64,000 nt of DNA from Marinoscillum sp964351625 (GTDB lineage Bacteria; Bacteroidota; Bacteroidia; Cytophagales; Cyclobacteriaceae). The notes under the pieces were generated by a model. It was not told the DNA's origin. It searched no databases and worked only from the letters and a program-made list of their open reading frames with translations. A program made the position numbers and the translations under genes. Where the stretch lies: assembly GCA_964351625.1 (NCBI GenBank), contig CAYGOV010000017.1, positions 15,626-79,625 on the forward strand, read 5' to 3'. Below, one piece after another: positions 50,342 through 59,248 of the stretch; within the stretch, counting starts at the first letter, position 1; every line of letters starts with the position of its first letter.

Positions 50342-52675
50342 CTATCTCGATATTCTGTCAACAATCAATAACATAGTCAGAAGACCAGTTGACAAACTCA
50401 TTATCCTTTCAGCAGAAATACCCTCGTTTGCTGGCTTTGAAGGAATCACTACACGTGAGCCTGGTTCAATCTTAGGGTAATCTTTAAACCATAAAAAACT
50501 TTTGGTGCTTGCTTTCCTCCCATTGGGGTAACTAACAAAAGCCCTTTTCTTTCGAGCATTGTCCGTAAACCCCCCCATTTGAGAAATCACGTCCTTAAAC
50601 GAATCCTTAGTATCAAAAACAGTAGTTCCAGGCTCAAATACCTCTCCGGATACAACAACTATTTGAGATATCTTTGGAATGATAATTTCATCTCCATCCT
50701 TTACATAAATATCTGCATCCGACCCAGGTTTCTTTAACAGAACCTCAAAATTAACCCCTGATATTTCCGCCCCATCGCGTAATAATCGCCCACCCTTTAG
50801 GTATGCCAATTCTGTTGTACCTCCTGATCTTAATAAGATATCAGAAACCCGTTCATTCTTATTCTGAATTACATATTTACCAGAATATTTTACTTGCCCC
50901 ACGACACTCACTGTGCTATATGGATTAAAAAAAGGAGATTGTCTAATAGTAACTACGTCAAAAGGTTCAAGCAAAAATTGGCCATCCTTATCTTGCAATT
51001 TCAAAGTTTTGTCTACCGGGAACTGATAGGTTATGGCGCTTTTCAAAAAATCATCAGAATTGTCTTCCTTAGTTCTTCTAGCAACTTCTACAAAAGACTT
51101 AGCAGCTTGCTCAGTAAAACCACCCGCCATCATAATAACGTCCTCCACTGTCAAACTATCATGAAAGCGAATCTCCTTTGGATCTCTCACCTCTCCTTGA
51201 ACACTGACACTATACATACCTCGTAAATCAAAAATGGAGGATATAATTACTACATCATTTGCTTGAAGTTCAAAATCTGAAACCCCTGAAAGGACATTGT
51301 CAATATCAAATTCAATATTTCGTAAGGTTAAATCTTTGTTTGACCGAACCACCTGACCTCTATCCCGGAATACATCAGCAGTAATGCCTTCTGCTTTAAT
51401 TATCAATTCAGATAATTTCAAACCTTTAGTGTACTCATATTCACCGGGCCTATATACAGACCCCTTAATTGTGACAAGATTTTCATATATATCAACAATT
51501 CTGGAGATTCTTATTTCATCACCAGACTCCAATTCGAAATTATTGAAGTCTTCATTTTTGATAGTGAGAATTTTCCTAGCATTTTCTGTCGTTCTTCTAA
51601 TCGTAACCAACTTTGTGTAAGCCTCATCTGTAACACCTCCTGCATAGTTGATAATTGTTTGAAGACTTTCAGTATCCTTCAATTCAAAAATCGCTGAATT
51701 CTTTATTTCGCCACCGATTTTAACCCTTTTACCATAATATGGCACCCTTATTACATCTTGGTCTCTTAGAGAAACATTATTTTCTGTCTCCCCTTTCAAT
51801 AAAAAATCATAAATATCAAAAGTTGTAATCAATTTACCGGATCTGTATACCTGAATATCTCTATAGGTTCCATCTCTTGCTGGACCACCCGCTCTAAATA
51901 GAGCATGAAGTACATTGCTCATGGATGAGATAGTGTAAGTTCCCGGATTTTTTACTTCTCCTATAACATTAACCTTAATGCTCCGAATGCTACCTAGAGT
52001 CACCTGGCCATAGGTATTTTGATCTCCATAGTTGGTATCGTTTAATCCTGCATAAATCTTAGTGAGTCTTTTTAGTAATCTCGATGATGCCTCCTCTATA
52101 CTCAAACCGCTCAAAAAGACAGGTCCAAGATTGGGAATCTTTACAACCCCCTCAGGTCCAATTAGCAATTGATAGGTCTTCTCTGAAGCTCCCCAAATAT
52201 CTATGATCAACTCGTCTCCTGCTCCCAAAACATAATTCTCTGGAGTTGGGATATTGACGCTTGGCGAAAAGCTTAAAGCGCTGTTATTAAAAATTTGAGC
52301 TCCGAATATTGCTCCACCAATCTCATCATTATCCTTATTAGTGATATCTAAATCTTCTAAATCAATACCATAATCTTCAAGCTCCGCTCTTAATTGAGAT
52401 TCATCAAGTTGTGAATTCGAACCTTGAGAATTCAACTGAGAAATTCTTGTTCGAAGCTCAGAAATTTGGCTTTCAGACATCCCTTTAGCCCTAGCTATGT
52501 TCAGAATTTGCGTTTCACTGTAACCACTGGCTTCAGCTTTATCAACAGCTTTTTCTAATTGAGCATCAGAAATTTCTGCCGGATTCACTTCTGATGGCAC
52601 TACTATATCTTGTGCTCTAAGTGTAGTACAAAACATCGTGAATACTATGCAAATCGTAAGTGATGTTATTCTCAT
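50342..52675 (-). CDS. wza: Wza-like polysaccharide export protein with multiple SLBB domains
   Basis: A 777-residue outer-membrane export protein. After a signal peptide (to about residue 21) comes a helical segment typical of Bacteroidota forms (residues 25-100). The Poly_export domain follows (about 150-235, YVLGAGDELIIDIWGASEKTYQLLIGPEGVVKIPNLGPV) and then about six SLBB/beta-grasp repeats (IKVNVIGEVKNPGTYTIS, VSVQGEVRDPKEIRF, VSVVGQVKYSGKYVI, VVVSGEVFEPGTTVF). A C-terminal hydrophobic helix is seen. It sits directly upstream of wzz in the transcript and 7 bases after cysQ. Confidence 0.92.
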   Translation of the reverse strand: MRITSLTICIVFTMFCTTLRAQDIVVPSEVNPAEISDAQLEKAVDKAEASGYSETQILNIARAKGMSESQISELRTRISQLNSQGSNSQLDESQLRAELEDYGIDLEDLDITNKDNDEIGGAIFGAQIFNNSALSFSPSVNIPTPENYVLGAGDELIIDIWGASEKTYQLLIGPEGVVKIPNLGPVFLSGLSIEEASSRLLKRLTKIYAGLNDTNYGDQNTYGQVTLGSIRSIKVNVIGEVKNPGTYTISSMSNVLHALFRAGGPARDGTYRDIQVYRSGKLITTFDIYDFLLKGETENNVSLRDQDVIRVPYYGKRVKIGGEIKNSAIFELKDTESLQTIINYAGGVTDEAYTKLVTIRRTTENARKILTIKNEDFNNFELESGDEIRISRIVDIYENLVTIKGSVYRPGEYEYTKGLKLSELIIKAEGITADVFRDRGQVVRSNKDLTLRNIEFDIDNVLSGVSDFELQANDVVIISSIFDLRGMYSVSVQGEVRDPKEIRFHDSLTVEDVIMMAGGFTEQAAKSFVEVARRTKEDNSDDFLKSAITYQFPVDKTLKLQDKDGQFLLEPFDVVTIRQSPFFNPYSTVSVVGQVKYSGKYVIQNKNERVSDILLRSGGTTELAYLKGGRLLRDGAEISGVNFEVLLKKPGSDADIYVKDGDEIIIPKISQIVVVSGEVFEPGTTVFDTKDSFKDVISQMGGFTDNARKKRAFVSYPNGRKASTKSFLWFKDYPKIEPGSRVVIPSKPANEGISAERIMSLSTGLLTMLLIVDRISR

Positions 52676-52682
52676 AAAATAA

Positions 52683-53441
52683 TTATTTAATACTCCCAGA
52701 AACCAAAAACCAAGGATTTAATAGATTTTCCTTATTATAACTCACCTTATCGCCAGAATCTTTAATTGTGACAACCCCACCAGCTTCTTCAACAATGATT
52801 TGCGCAGCTGCAGTATCCCACTCCATGGTGGGTGCATATCTTGGGTAAAGGTCAGCCTTTCCCTCTGCAACCATAAGTAACTTCAAAGAACTCCCTTTAG
52901 ACACCACTTCAGGATTTTTCAATGCATCTAAAAAACCCTGTGTCTCTATATTGAGATGTGACCGAGAAGCGACGACCATCAACCCCTCATCAGTTTTATT
53001 GAAACTATTCACTTTAATAGACACTCCATCTTTAAAAGCTCCATTTCCTTTTGCGGCCCAATACATTTCCTTCAACACTGGCGCATAAACTACGCCTAAC
53101 ACTACTTGCTGCTGATGGATTAAAGCAATATTAACAGTGAATTCTCCATTCCTCTTAATAAATTCTTTTGTGCCATCTAAAGGATCAATCATCCAAAAGT
53201 AATCCCAGTCCTTTCTAACACTAAAAGGAATATCTCTACCTTCTTCACTTAAAATAGGAATTCCTAGATGTTCCAATTCTGCCACAATGGCATTATGAGC
53301 GGCTTTATCCGCTAAAGTAAGCGGTGAGTCATCAGCCTTAGCTTCTATAGAAAAATCTCCAGAATCATAAATTCTAATAACCTCGTTAGAAGCCTTTTGG
53401 GCAGCAAGTTTGGCAGCACTTAAAAGTGGCACTAAATTCAT
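52683..53441 (-). CDS. cysQ: 3'(2'),5'-bisphosphate nucleotidase
   Basis: Hydrolyses 3'-phosphoadenosine 5'-phosphate (PAP), the by-product released by sulfotransferases and an inhibitor of them. The 252-residue inositol-monophosphatase-fold enzyme shows the metal motif WMIDPLDGTKEFIKRNGEFTVNIAL (about residue 85) and the second signature YAPTMEWDTAAAQIIVEEAGG (about 208). It lies between cysN and wza, which ties sulfate activation to polymer export. Confidence 0.93.
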   Translation of the reverse strand: MNLVPLLSAAKLAAQKASNEVIRIYDSGDFSIEAKADDSPLTLADKAAHNAIVAELEHLGIPILSEEGRDIPFSVRKDWDYFWMIDPLDGTKEFIKRNGEFTVNIALIHQQQVVLGVVYAPVLKEMYWAAKGNGAFKDGVSIKVNSFNKTDEGLMVVASRSHLNIETQGFLDALKNPEVVSKGSSLKLLMVAEGKADLYPRYAPTMEWDTAAAQIIVEEAGGVVTIKDSGDKVSYNKENLLNPWFLVSGSIK

Positions 53442-53501
53442 AATTGAAATTTATTATCAAACATGTTTTATTAATTATTCGAATGAATCAGATTCATTAG
53501 A

Positions 53502-54788
53502 TTATATAATCATTCCCGCCGCTACCGTTTCATTTGTGCCCTCATCCACTAGAATCAAACTACCAGTTATTCTATTTTTAGAATAGGAATCTGCCAACAA
53601 TGGTTTCGTTGTTCTTAATGTCATTTTACAAATGTCATTAGCGGAAATATCCTTATCGGCCTCATTTCTATGAAGCGTACTGATATCTAGTTTATAGCTA
53701 ATCTCTTTCACCATAGCTTTTACCTCAGATGTAGTATGGCGAAGGATATATTTAGATTTTGGTTTTGGTCCTTGCCCATTCAGCCAACATACCATTACCT
53801 CTATATCTTGAATTGGAATAGGCTTGTTATTAGTTCTTACTATCATATCCCCTCTACCTATATCAATTTCATCATCTAACTGAATAGTGACACTCATAGG
53901 AGCAAAGGCTTCTTTGAGCTCGCCATCATAAGTATCAATTGATTTGATAGTAGAGCTAAATCCTGAAGGCATTACTGTTATTTGATCCCCAGGCTTAAAA
54001 ACGCCTGAGGCAATCCTTCCGGCATATCCTCTATAATCGTGGTATTTATCAGTCTTAGGTCGTATAACATTCTGAACTGGAAACCTACAATCAATATGAT
54101 TGTGATCACTTCCAATATGAATGTTTTCTAGGGTATATAAAAGCGTAGAACCTTCATACCAATCCATGTTCTCACTTCTGTTTACTACATTGTCCCCGTT
54201 AAGGGCTGAGATTGGAATAAACCTAACATCCTTTACTTCCAATTTTGAAGCAAATGCCTCATAATCCTCCTTTATTCTCTCAAAAGTTTCTTCAGAATAA
54301 TCAACTAAATCCATTTTGTTAACACACACTATCACATGTGGGATCTTCAACAATGAAGCAATAATGGAATGCCTTTGTGTCTGCTCAATAACGCCTTTAC
54401 GAGCATCCACTAAGAGCAAAGCACAATTGGCGGTGGATGCGCCAGTAACCATATTTCTAGTATACTGAATATGGCCCGGAGTGTCTGCTATGATAAATTT
54501 TCTCTTCGGTGTTGCAAAATACCTATATGCAACATCAATAGTAATCCCTTGTTCTCTTTCGTCCTTTAAGCCATCCGTTAACAAAGCCAAATCAGTGTGC
54601 TCAAGTCCTTTCCTTTCACTTGATTTAGCAACTTGTTCCATTTGATCTTCAAATATTGACTTTGAATCGTATAGGAGCCTACCGATCAAGGTACTTTTCC
54701 CATCATCCACACTTCCAGCGGTAGTGAATCTGAGGAGTTCCATATTGAGGTATCCCTTGTTATCGTGCTTTTCGATTTCTTTATTCAT
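53502..54788 (-). CDS. cysN: Sulfate adenylyltransferase GTPase subunit
   Basis: The GTPase that drives APS formation together with CysD. 428 residues: P-loop GSVDDGKSTLIGRLLYDSK near residue 30, G3 motif DTPGHIQYT, G4 motif NKMDLVD, then two beta-barrel domains. There is no fused APS kinase domain, consistent with a separate cysC. Normally cysN follows cysD directly; here a four-helix-bundle gene with repeat arms is placed between them (about 500 bases from the cysD stop). Confidence 0.95.
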   Translation of the reverse strand: MNKEIEKHDNKGYLNMELLRFTTAGSVDDGKSTLIGRLLYDSKSIFEDQMEQVAKSSERKGLEHTDLALLTDGLKDEREQGITIDVAYRYFATPKRKFIIADTPGHIQYTRNMVTGASTANCALLLVDARKGVIEQTQRHSIIASLLKIPHVIVCVNKMDLVDYSEETFERIKEDYEAFASKLEVKDVRFIPISALNGDNVVNRSENMDWYEGSTLLYTLENIHIGSDHNHIDCRFPVQNVIRPKTDKYHDYRGYAGRIASGVFKPGDQITVMPSGFSSTIKSIDTYDGELKEAFAPMSVTIQLDDEIDIGRGDMIVRTNNKPIPIQDIEVMVCWLNGQGPKPKSKYILRHTTSEVKAMVKEISYKLDISTLHRNEADKDISANDICKMTLRTTKPLLADSYSKNRITGSLILVDEGTNETVAAGMII

Positions 54789-54854
54789 CTCTAATTATTT
54801 ACTATAACTGTTAACTTGAACTATGACTTGTAACCTTAACTTTGACATATTGGC
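54789..54854. repeat. Left arm of the four-helix-bundle unit
   Basis: Spacer between cysN and the four-helix-bundle gene. It holds TAACTGTTAAC at 54805-54815 and TGAC words (CTATGACTTG, TTTGACAT) but no GTCA. Its inverse counterpart is at 55267-55277 on the other side of the gene, so the unit is bounded by an 11-bp perfect inverted repeat. Confidence 0.7.
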
Positions 54855-55211
54855 TTAGTTAGTTTTTAACTTTCTTTTAAATCCAGATAGCTGTTTGGCG
54901 ATTGAAAGTACTTGATCATTGATAGTTTTAAATTGATCCTCTGTGATAAAATTCAAATGCTTTGAAATGATGATCTGAGTTTCTACCTCAAAACAAGACC
55001 CCTGAGCTATTTCCAAAAACCTCGAAAACTCTTTTTCTGAGGAACGACTTGCTCCCTCTGCAATGTTAGAAGAAATGGACACCGAACACCGTCGAATTTG
55101 ACTAGTCAGACCGAATTTTTCAACCTCAGGAAATGAATCTGTCAACGCATAAATTGCTACATTCAATTCTATACTGGATATCCAAACATCATATTTCTTA
55201 TAGTCTCTCAC
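54855..55211 (-). CDS. Four-helix-bundle protein (23S rRNA intervening-sequence protein family)
   Basis: A 118-residue helical protein of the S23/IVP family. The diagnostic core is PEVEKFGLTSQIRRCSVSISSNIAEGASRSSEKEFSRFLEIAQGSCFEVETQI (about residues 28-80). Members occur within 23S rRNA intervening sequences or as stand-alone genes scattered in Bacteroidota; a related fold is found in the Avd accessory protein of diversity-generating retroelements. Its function is unknown. It lies between cysD and cysN, flanked by inverted TGAC/GTCA arms, and so looks inserted. Confidence 0.9.
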   Translation of the reverse strand: MRDYKKYDVWISSIELNVAIYALTDSFPEVEKFGLTSQIRRCSVSISSNIAEGASRSSEKEFSRFLEIAQGSCFEVETQIIISKHLNFITEDQFKTINDQVLSIAKQLSGFKRKLKTN

Positions 55212-55288
55212 GCTATTAAAAGTCCTTAGTCATTGTTATTGTCTATTTCTCTAGTCAATCGTCATTGTTAACAGTTAACTGTTTTCCA
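55212..55288. repeat. Right arm of the four-helix-bundle unit
   Basis: Spacer between the four-helix-bundle gene and cysD, rich in GTCA/GTC words (AGTCATTG, TTGTCTA, AGTCAATCGTCATTG) with no TGAC. GTTAACAGTTA at 55267-55277 is the exact reverse complement of 54805-54815. Confidence 0.7.
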
Positions 55289-56194
55289 TCAAAAATAACC
55301 TTGCTTTTTTCTATCCTCCATAGAGGTTTCAGATCGCTTATCATCTTCCCTGTTGCCTCTTTCCGTTTGTCTAGCAGAAGCAACCTCATCTACAATCTTC
55401 TCTAAAGTATCTGCATCAGATTCATCTCCTCCCGTAATAGTAATGTCCCCGAGAGTTCTAAACCTTATCTTTTTAGTCACAACCTCCTCATCTTCTGCAA
55501 TTGTTATATGTTCAGATACTGGAAGCCAAGTGTTACTTCTTCTGATAACTTGTCTTTCATGAGCAAAATAGAGTGAAGGCAATGCCATATTTTCAGACAA
55601 AATATATTGCCAGACATCCATCTCGGTCCAATTGCTCAATGGGAAAACTCTAAAGTTTTCTCCTTGATGACATCTTCCATTGAAGATGTTCCATAACTCA
55701 GGTCTCTGGTTCTTTGGATCCCATTGTCCAAATTCATCTCTGTGAGAAAAGAATCTCTCTTTTGCTCGAGCCTTTTCTTCGTCTCTTCTAGCCCCACCAA
55801 TACATGCATCAAAACCATTAGACTCAATGGTATCTAATAAAGTAATGGTCTGGATAGCATTTCTACTTGCATTCTTTCCTTTTTCTTCTGTTGCCGCTCC
55901 ATCATCAATTGATTTCTGCACAGAGCCAACAATTAGTTTTACGCCAAGTTCCTCAACATAATCATTTCTGAATTTCATGGTTTCAGGGAAGTTGTGCCCT
56001 GTATCAACATGAACAAATGGAAAAGGGATTTTTGCTGGGAAAAAAGCTTTCCTTGCCAAATGTGCAACGCATATAGAATCCTTGCCTCCAGAAAAAAGGA
56101 TAGCAGGATTTTCGAATTGCGCAAAAACCTCTCTTAAAATATAAATAGCCTCTGATTCAAGCTCTTTAATATGTGTAAGATTGTAATTACTCAT
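55289..56194 (-). CDS. cysD: Sulfate adenylyltransferase catalytic subunit
   Basis: Forms adenosine 5'-phosphosulfate (APS) from ATP and sulfate. The 301-residue PP-loop ATPase has ILFSGGKDSICVAHLARKAF (about residue 33-52), the FVHVDTGHNFPETM motif, ACIGGARRDEEKARAKERFFS and the typical C-terminal RQTERGNREDDKRSETSMEDRKKQGYF tail. It overlaps cysC by 8 bases, so they are cotranscribed. Confidence 0.96.
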   Translation of the reverse strand: MSNYNLTHIKELESEAIYILREVFAQFENPAILFSGGKDSICVAHLARKAFFPAKIPFPFVHVDTGHNFPETMKFRNDYVEELGVKLIVGSVQKSIDDGAATEEKGKNASRNAIQTITLLDTIESNGFDACIGGARRDEEKARAKERFFSHRDEFGQWDPKNQRPELWNIFNGRCHQGENFRVFPLSNWTEMDVWQYILSENMALPSLYFAHERQVIRRSNTWLPVSEHITIAEDEEVVTKKIRFRTLGDITITGGDESDADTLEKIVDEVASARQTERGNREDDKRSETSMEDRKKQGYF

Positions 56195-56783
56195 TTATTT
56201 CGATTTTATTTTTTATTAGTTTATAAATACTTTCTACAGCTTCTTGAACTGAAATCTTGTGTGATTCTACTACTATGTCCGCGCTCGTTGGTTCTTCAAA
56301 TGGCGAATCAATTCCCGTGAAATTCTTAATTTCCCCTCTTCTGGCTTTGGCGTAAAGTCCCTTCACATCACGTTTCTCGCATTCTTCGAGCGGGCAACTC
56401 ACGAATACTTCGAAATAATCCGATCCGATCATACTTTTAATTTTTTTCCGCTCCTCAGAAAATGGAGTTATAAATGCTGTTAATACTACAGTCCCTGCAT
56501 CGACAAATAATTTTGCTACCTCTGAGATTCTCCTAATATTTTCCACTCTGCTCTCATTAGAAAAATCTAAATCTTTATTTAGACCATATCTTATATTGTC
56601 TCCATCTAATATATAAGTATTGATTCCATCAGCGAACAACCTTTCCTCTAGAGCACTTGCTATAGTGGATTTCCCAGAACCAGATAAACCTACAAACCAA
56701 ATGAGTAGTGGTTTGTGTCCCAACTTATGCTCACGATCTTGGCGAGTAATTGTATGATTATGAGGTATAATGTTTTCTGTCAT
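56187..56783 (-). CDS. cysC: Adenylylsulfate kinase
   Basis: Phosphorylates APS to PAPS, the donor for all four sulfotransferases in this locus. The 198-residue kinase has Walker A VGLSGSGKSTIASALEERL (about 32-50), DGDNIRYGLNKDLDFS, the FISPFSEER-type lid (here FITPFSEERKKI) and the KGLYAKARRGEIKNFTGIDSPFE substrate loop. It is the first gene of a tight minus-strand run cysC-cysD-[four-helix bundle]-cysN-cysQ-wza-wzz. Confidence 0.95.
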   Translation of the reverse strand: MTENIIPHNHTITRQDREHKLGHKPLLIWFVGLSGSGKSTIASALEERLFADGINTYILDGDNIRYGLNKDLDFSNESRVENIRRISEVAKLFVDAGTVVLTAFITPFSEERKKIKSMIGSDYFEVFVSCPLEECEKRDVKGLYAKARRGEIKNFTGIDSPFEEPTSADIVVESHKISVQEAVESIYKLIKNKIEINE

Positions 56784-57036
56784 CTGCTTTATTTAAATGT
56801 ATATCCAAACCTAGATTAATCTTACACTAGGTCTCTTAACGTCCATAATAGAAAATCATTTTCAATATATATTCTAACACTATTAAAGTGCTTTTTCACC
56901 AATTCTTCAGATTCAATACAACTTCATTGTGTCCAACATTGAGCGGCAAAGCTAAAACAAATGTTGTACCCAATACAATTACCCTTCTAGTAAAAGCTTT
57001 AACAATATGTCGCAGCTTACTTTTATCTTTCCCCTT
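56784..57036. other. Intergenic region between the tviB-like gene and cysC
   Basis: About 250 AT-rich bases with no credible gene, RNA or terminator that I can see. It holds the predicted promoter box for cysC near its left end, and separates the nucleotide-sugar gene run from the sulfate-activation/export run. Confidence 0.55.
56806..56813 (-). promoter_or_regulatory. Predicted -7 box upstream of cysC
   Basis: On the minus strand this reads TAGGTTTG, a perfect TAnnTTTG match, and would start transcription roughly 17 nt before the cysC ATG. The -33 region is weak (only TTAA at about 22 nt distance). It suggests that sulfate activation and export genes can be transcribed separately from the upstream sugar genes. 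Confidence 0.4.
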
Positions 57037-58293
57037 TTATAGCCGCGAATCTACAAATTCTTTAGGTAACAGGCTCTTTACATCAAAAATCACCTGAACG
57101 TTCTTTTTAATGGTGCCCCAGTCTTGTGATAAGAACTCTTGGTGTGCTACAGCTAGAATAATCGCGGTATAACTCTCAAAGTTTACGGTTTCTATCAGAT
57201 CTATTCCGTACTCCTTCTTTACCTCAAATGGATCAGCATTTGGATCATAAATATCCGTAGATATACCAAAATCAATTAATTCCTCATAAACATCAATAGC
57301 TCGTGAGTTCCTGATATCGGGACAATTCTCTTTGAAAGTGATTCCCATCAAAAGCACCTTCGATTCAGGATTTATAAGATTCCTTCTAGTCATCAACTTG
57401 ATAGTTCGTTGTGCTATGTAAGCCCCCATGTTATCATTGATCTTACGTCCAGCCAAAATAACCTCTGGATGATACCCACTTTCTTCAGCCTTGTAAGTCA
57501 AGTAAAAAGGATCAACTCCTATGCAGTGTCCACCTACAAGCCCAGGGCTAAAATTTAAAAAATTCCATTTGGTCGCTGCTGCAGCTAATACTTCCTTGGT
57601 GTCTATATTCAGACGTTCAAAAATTAATGCCAATTCATTAACAAAAGCAATATTGATATCTCGCTGGCTGTTCTCTATCACTTTGGCTGCTTCCGCGACC
57701 TTGATAGAAGATGCTCGGTAAGTACCCGCTTTTACAAAGGAGGAATAATATTTATCGATAATATCTGCAGAAGCTCCTGTACTTCCACTTGTTACTTTTG
57801 TAATAGTGGTGAGTCGATGGACCTTATCTCCCGGATTGATTCGCTCAGGGGAATAGCCACAAAAGAAATCTTTATTGAATATCAAACCACTTTCCATTTC
57901 TAAAATGGGAACACAAACCTCTTCAGTACAGCCAGGGTAAACAGTAGATTCATAAACCACTATGTCTCCTTGCTTGAGGCTTTGACCGAGCATTTTAGTG
58001 GCTCCTTTTATAGCAGTCAAATCTGGCCTTTTGTGATGATCTACAGGCGTTGGGACAGTAACGATGTAAAAGTTGCAATCTTCAAGATCGCTGATATTGG
58101 AACTAAAGGTAAGTTTAGTTGGCTCTTTCAATTCTTCTGCAGAAACCTCCTTGGTCACATCCAATCCTGATGCAAGTTGGTTTATACGCTTGGTATTAAT
58201 ATCAAACCCTATAGTTGGATATTTTTTACCTGATTCCACAGCCAATGGTAAACCTACATACCCCAACCCAATGACCGCAACTTTCAATTCCAT
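57037..58293 (-). CDS. TviB/WbpA-like UDP-HexNAc 6-dehydrogenase
   Basis: A 418-residue nucleotide-sugar dehydrogenase of the branch that oxidises UDP-GlcNAc or UDP-GalNAc to the uronic acid. Seen: KVAVIGLGYVGLPLAVESGKKYPTIGFDIN, VYESTVYPGCTEEVCVPILE, CGYSPERINPGDKVH, the catalytic-Cys segment SPGLVGGHCIGVDPFYLTYKAEESGYHPE and GITFKENCPDIRNSRAIDV. These, notably YSPERINPGDK and GGHCIGVDP, are typical of TviB/WbpA rather than Ugd. It adds an amino-uronate to the likely polymer composition. Confidence 0.88.
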   Translation of the reverse strand: MELKVAVIGLGYVGLPLAVESGKKYPTIGFDINTKRINQLASGLDVTKEVSAEELKEPTKLTFSSNISDLEDCNFYIVTVPTPVDHHKRPDLTAIKGATKMLGQSLKQGDIVVYESTVYPGCTEEVCVPILEMESGLIFNKDFFCGYSPERINPGDKVHRLTTITKVTSGSTGASADIIDKYYSSFVKAGTYRASSIKVAEAAKVIENSQRDINIAFVNELALIFERLNIDTKEVLAAAATKWNFLNFSPGLVGGHCIGVDPFYLTYKAEESGYHPEVILAGRKINDNMGAYIAQRTIKLMTRRNLINPESKVLLMGITFKENCPDIRNSRAIDVYEELIDFGISTDIYDPNADPFEVKKEYGIDLIETVNFESYTAIILAVAHQEFLSQDWGTIKKNVQVIFDVKSLLPKEFVDSRL

Positions 58294-58303
58294 GGTTTTA
58301 TAA

Positions 58304-59248
58304 TTATCCCAAAACTTTTTCCTTGAAATAATCCAACGTTGGTTTTAAGCCAGCAGCTCTTGTATACTTAGGTTCCCAACTGAGAATTTTTCGTGCCAAA
58401 GTAATATCTGGTTTCCTTTGCTTTGGATCATCTTTTGGAAGTGCTTGATAGATGATTTTTGATTTACTCCCTGTGAGTTTAAGAATTTCCTCACCAAATT
58501 CATTGATGGTAATTTCTTCAGGATTTCCGATGTTTACGGGATGCGGATAATCACTTTTCAAAAGTCGATAAATACCTTCTACAAGATCATCTACATAGGT
58601 AAAAGATCTTGTTTGAGAACCATCACCAAATGCTGTAAGATCTTCTCCACGAAGAGCTTGAGATATAAATGCTGGTAGTACACGTCCGTCATCAAGTCTC
58701 ATTCGTGGACCGAACGTGTTGAATATTCTAACTATCCTGGTTTCCAAACCATGGAAAGTGTGATACGCCATTGTGATTGCTTCTTGAAACCTTTTGGCTT
58801 CATCATATACTCCTCTTGGGCCCACTGGATTAACATTCCCCCAATAATCTTCTGTTTGCGGGTGTACTAATGGATCACCATAAACCTCAGATGTAGATGC
58901 TATTAACATCCTCGCGCCTTTGGCCTTGGCTAACCCAAGGCAATTGAGTGTCCCGAGTGATCCAACTTTCATGGTCTGAATTGGCATTTTCAGATAGTCA
59001 ATTGGACTCGCAGGCGAAGCAAAATGAAGGATATATTCGAGATCTCCTGAGACATGTACATATTTTGACACATCATGATGGCAGAACTCAAAATCTGGGT
59101 GACCCATAAGATGAGCGATGTTCTCAATATCTCCAGTAAGGAGATTATCCATAGCAATAACTGCATATCCTTCAGATATGAACCTGTCACATAAATGAGA
59201 GCCTAGGAATCCTGCGCCGCCTGTAATTAATACTTTTTTCTTCATCAT
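58304..59248 (-). CDS. UDP-glucuronate decarboxylase (UDP-xylose synthase)
   Basis: Converts UDP-glucuronate to UDP-xylose. The 314-residue SDR has VLITGGAGFLGSHLCDRF at the N-terminus, MDNLLTGDIENIAHL, ASTSEVYGDPLVHPQTEDYWGNVNPVGPRGVYDEAKRFQEA (catalytic Tyr-Lys) and RIFNTFGPRMRLDDGRVLPAFI, all very typical for this enzyme. It overlaps ugd by 4 bases, so its substrate is made by the preceding gene product. Confidence 0.93.
   Translation of the reverse strand: MMKKKVLITGGAGFLGSHLCDRFISEGYAVIAMDNLLTGDIENIAHLMGHPDFEFCHHDVSKYVHVSGDLEYILHFASPASPIDYLKMPIQTMKVGSLGTLNCLGLAKAKGARMLIASTSEVYGDPLVHPQTEDYWGNVNPVGPRGVYDEAKRFQEAITMAYHTFHGLETRIVRIFNTFGPRMRLDDGRVLPAFISQALRGEDLTAFGDGSQTRSFTYVDDLVEGIYRLLKSDYPHPVNIGNPEEITINEFGEEILKLTGSKSKIIYQALPKDDPKQRKPDITLARKILSWEPKYTRAAGLKPTLDYFKEKVLG

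Noticed and set aside
53502..54788. cysN as a CysNC fusion
   Set aside because: The protein ends after the beta-barrel domains at 428 residues and a separate cysC with its own Walker A is present at 56187-56783.
54855..55211. Four-helix-bundle gene as part of a diversity-generating retroelement
   Set aside because: Avd has a related fold, but no reverse transcriptase, template repeat or variable repeat is visible near it.
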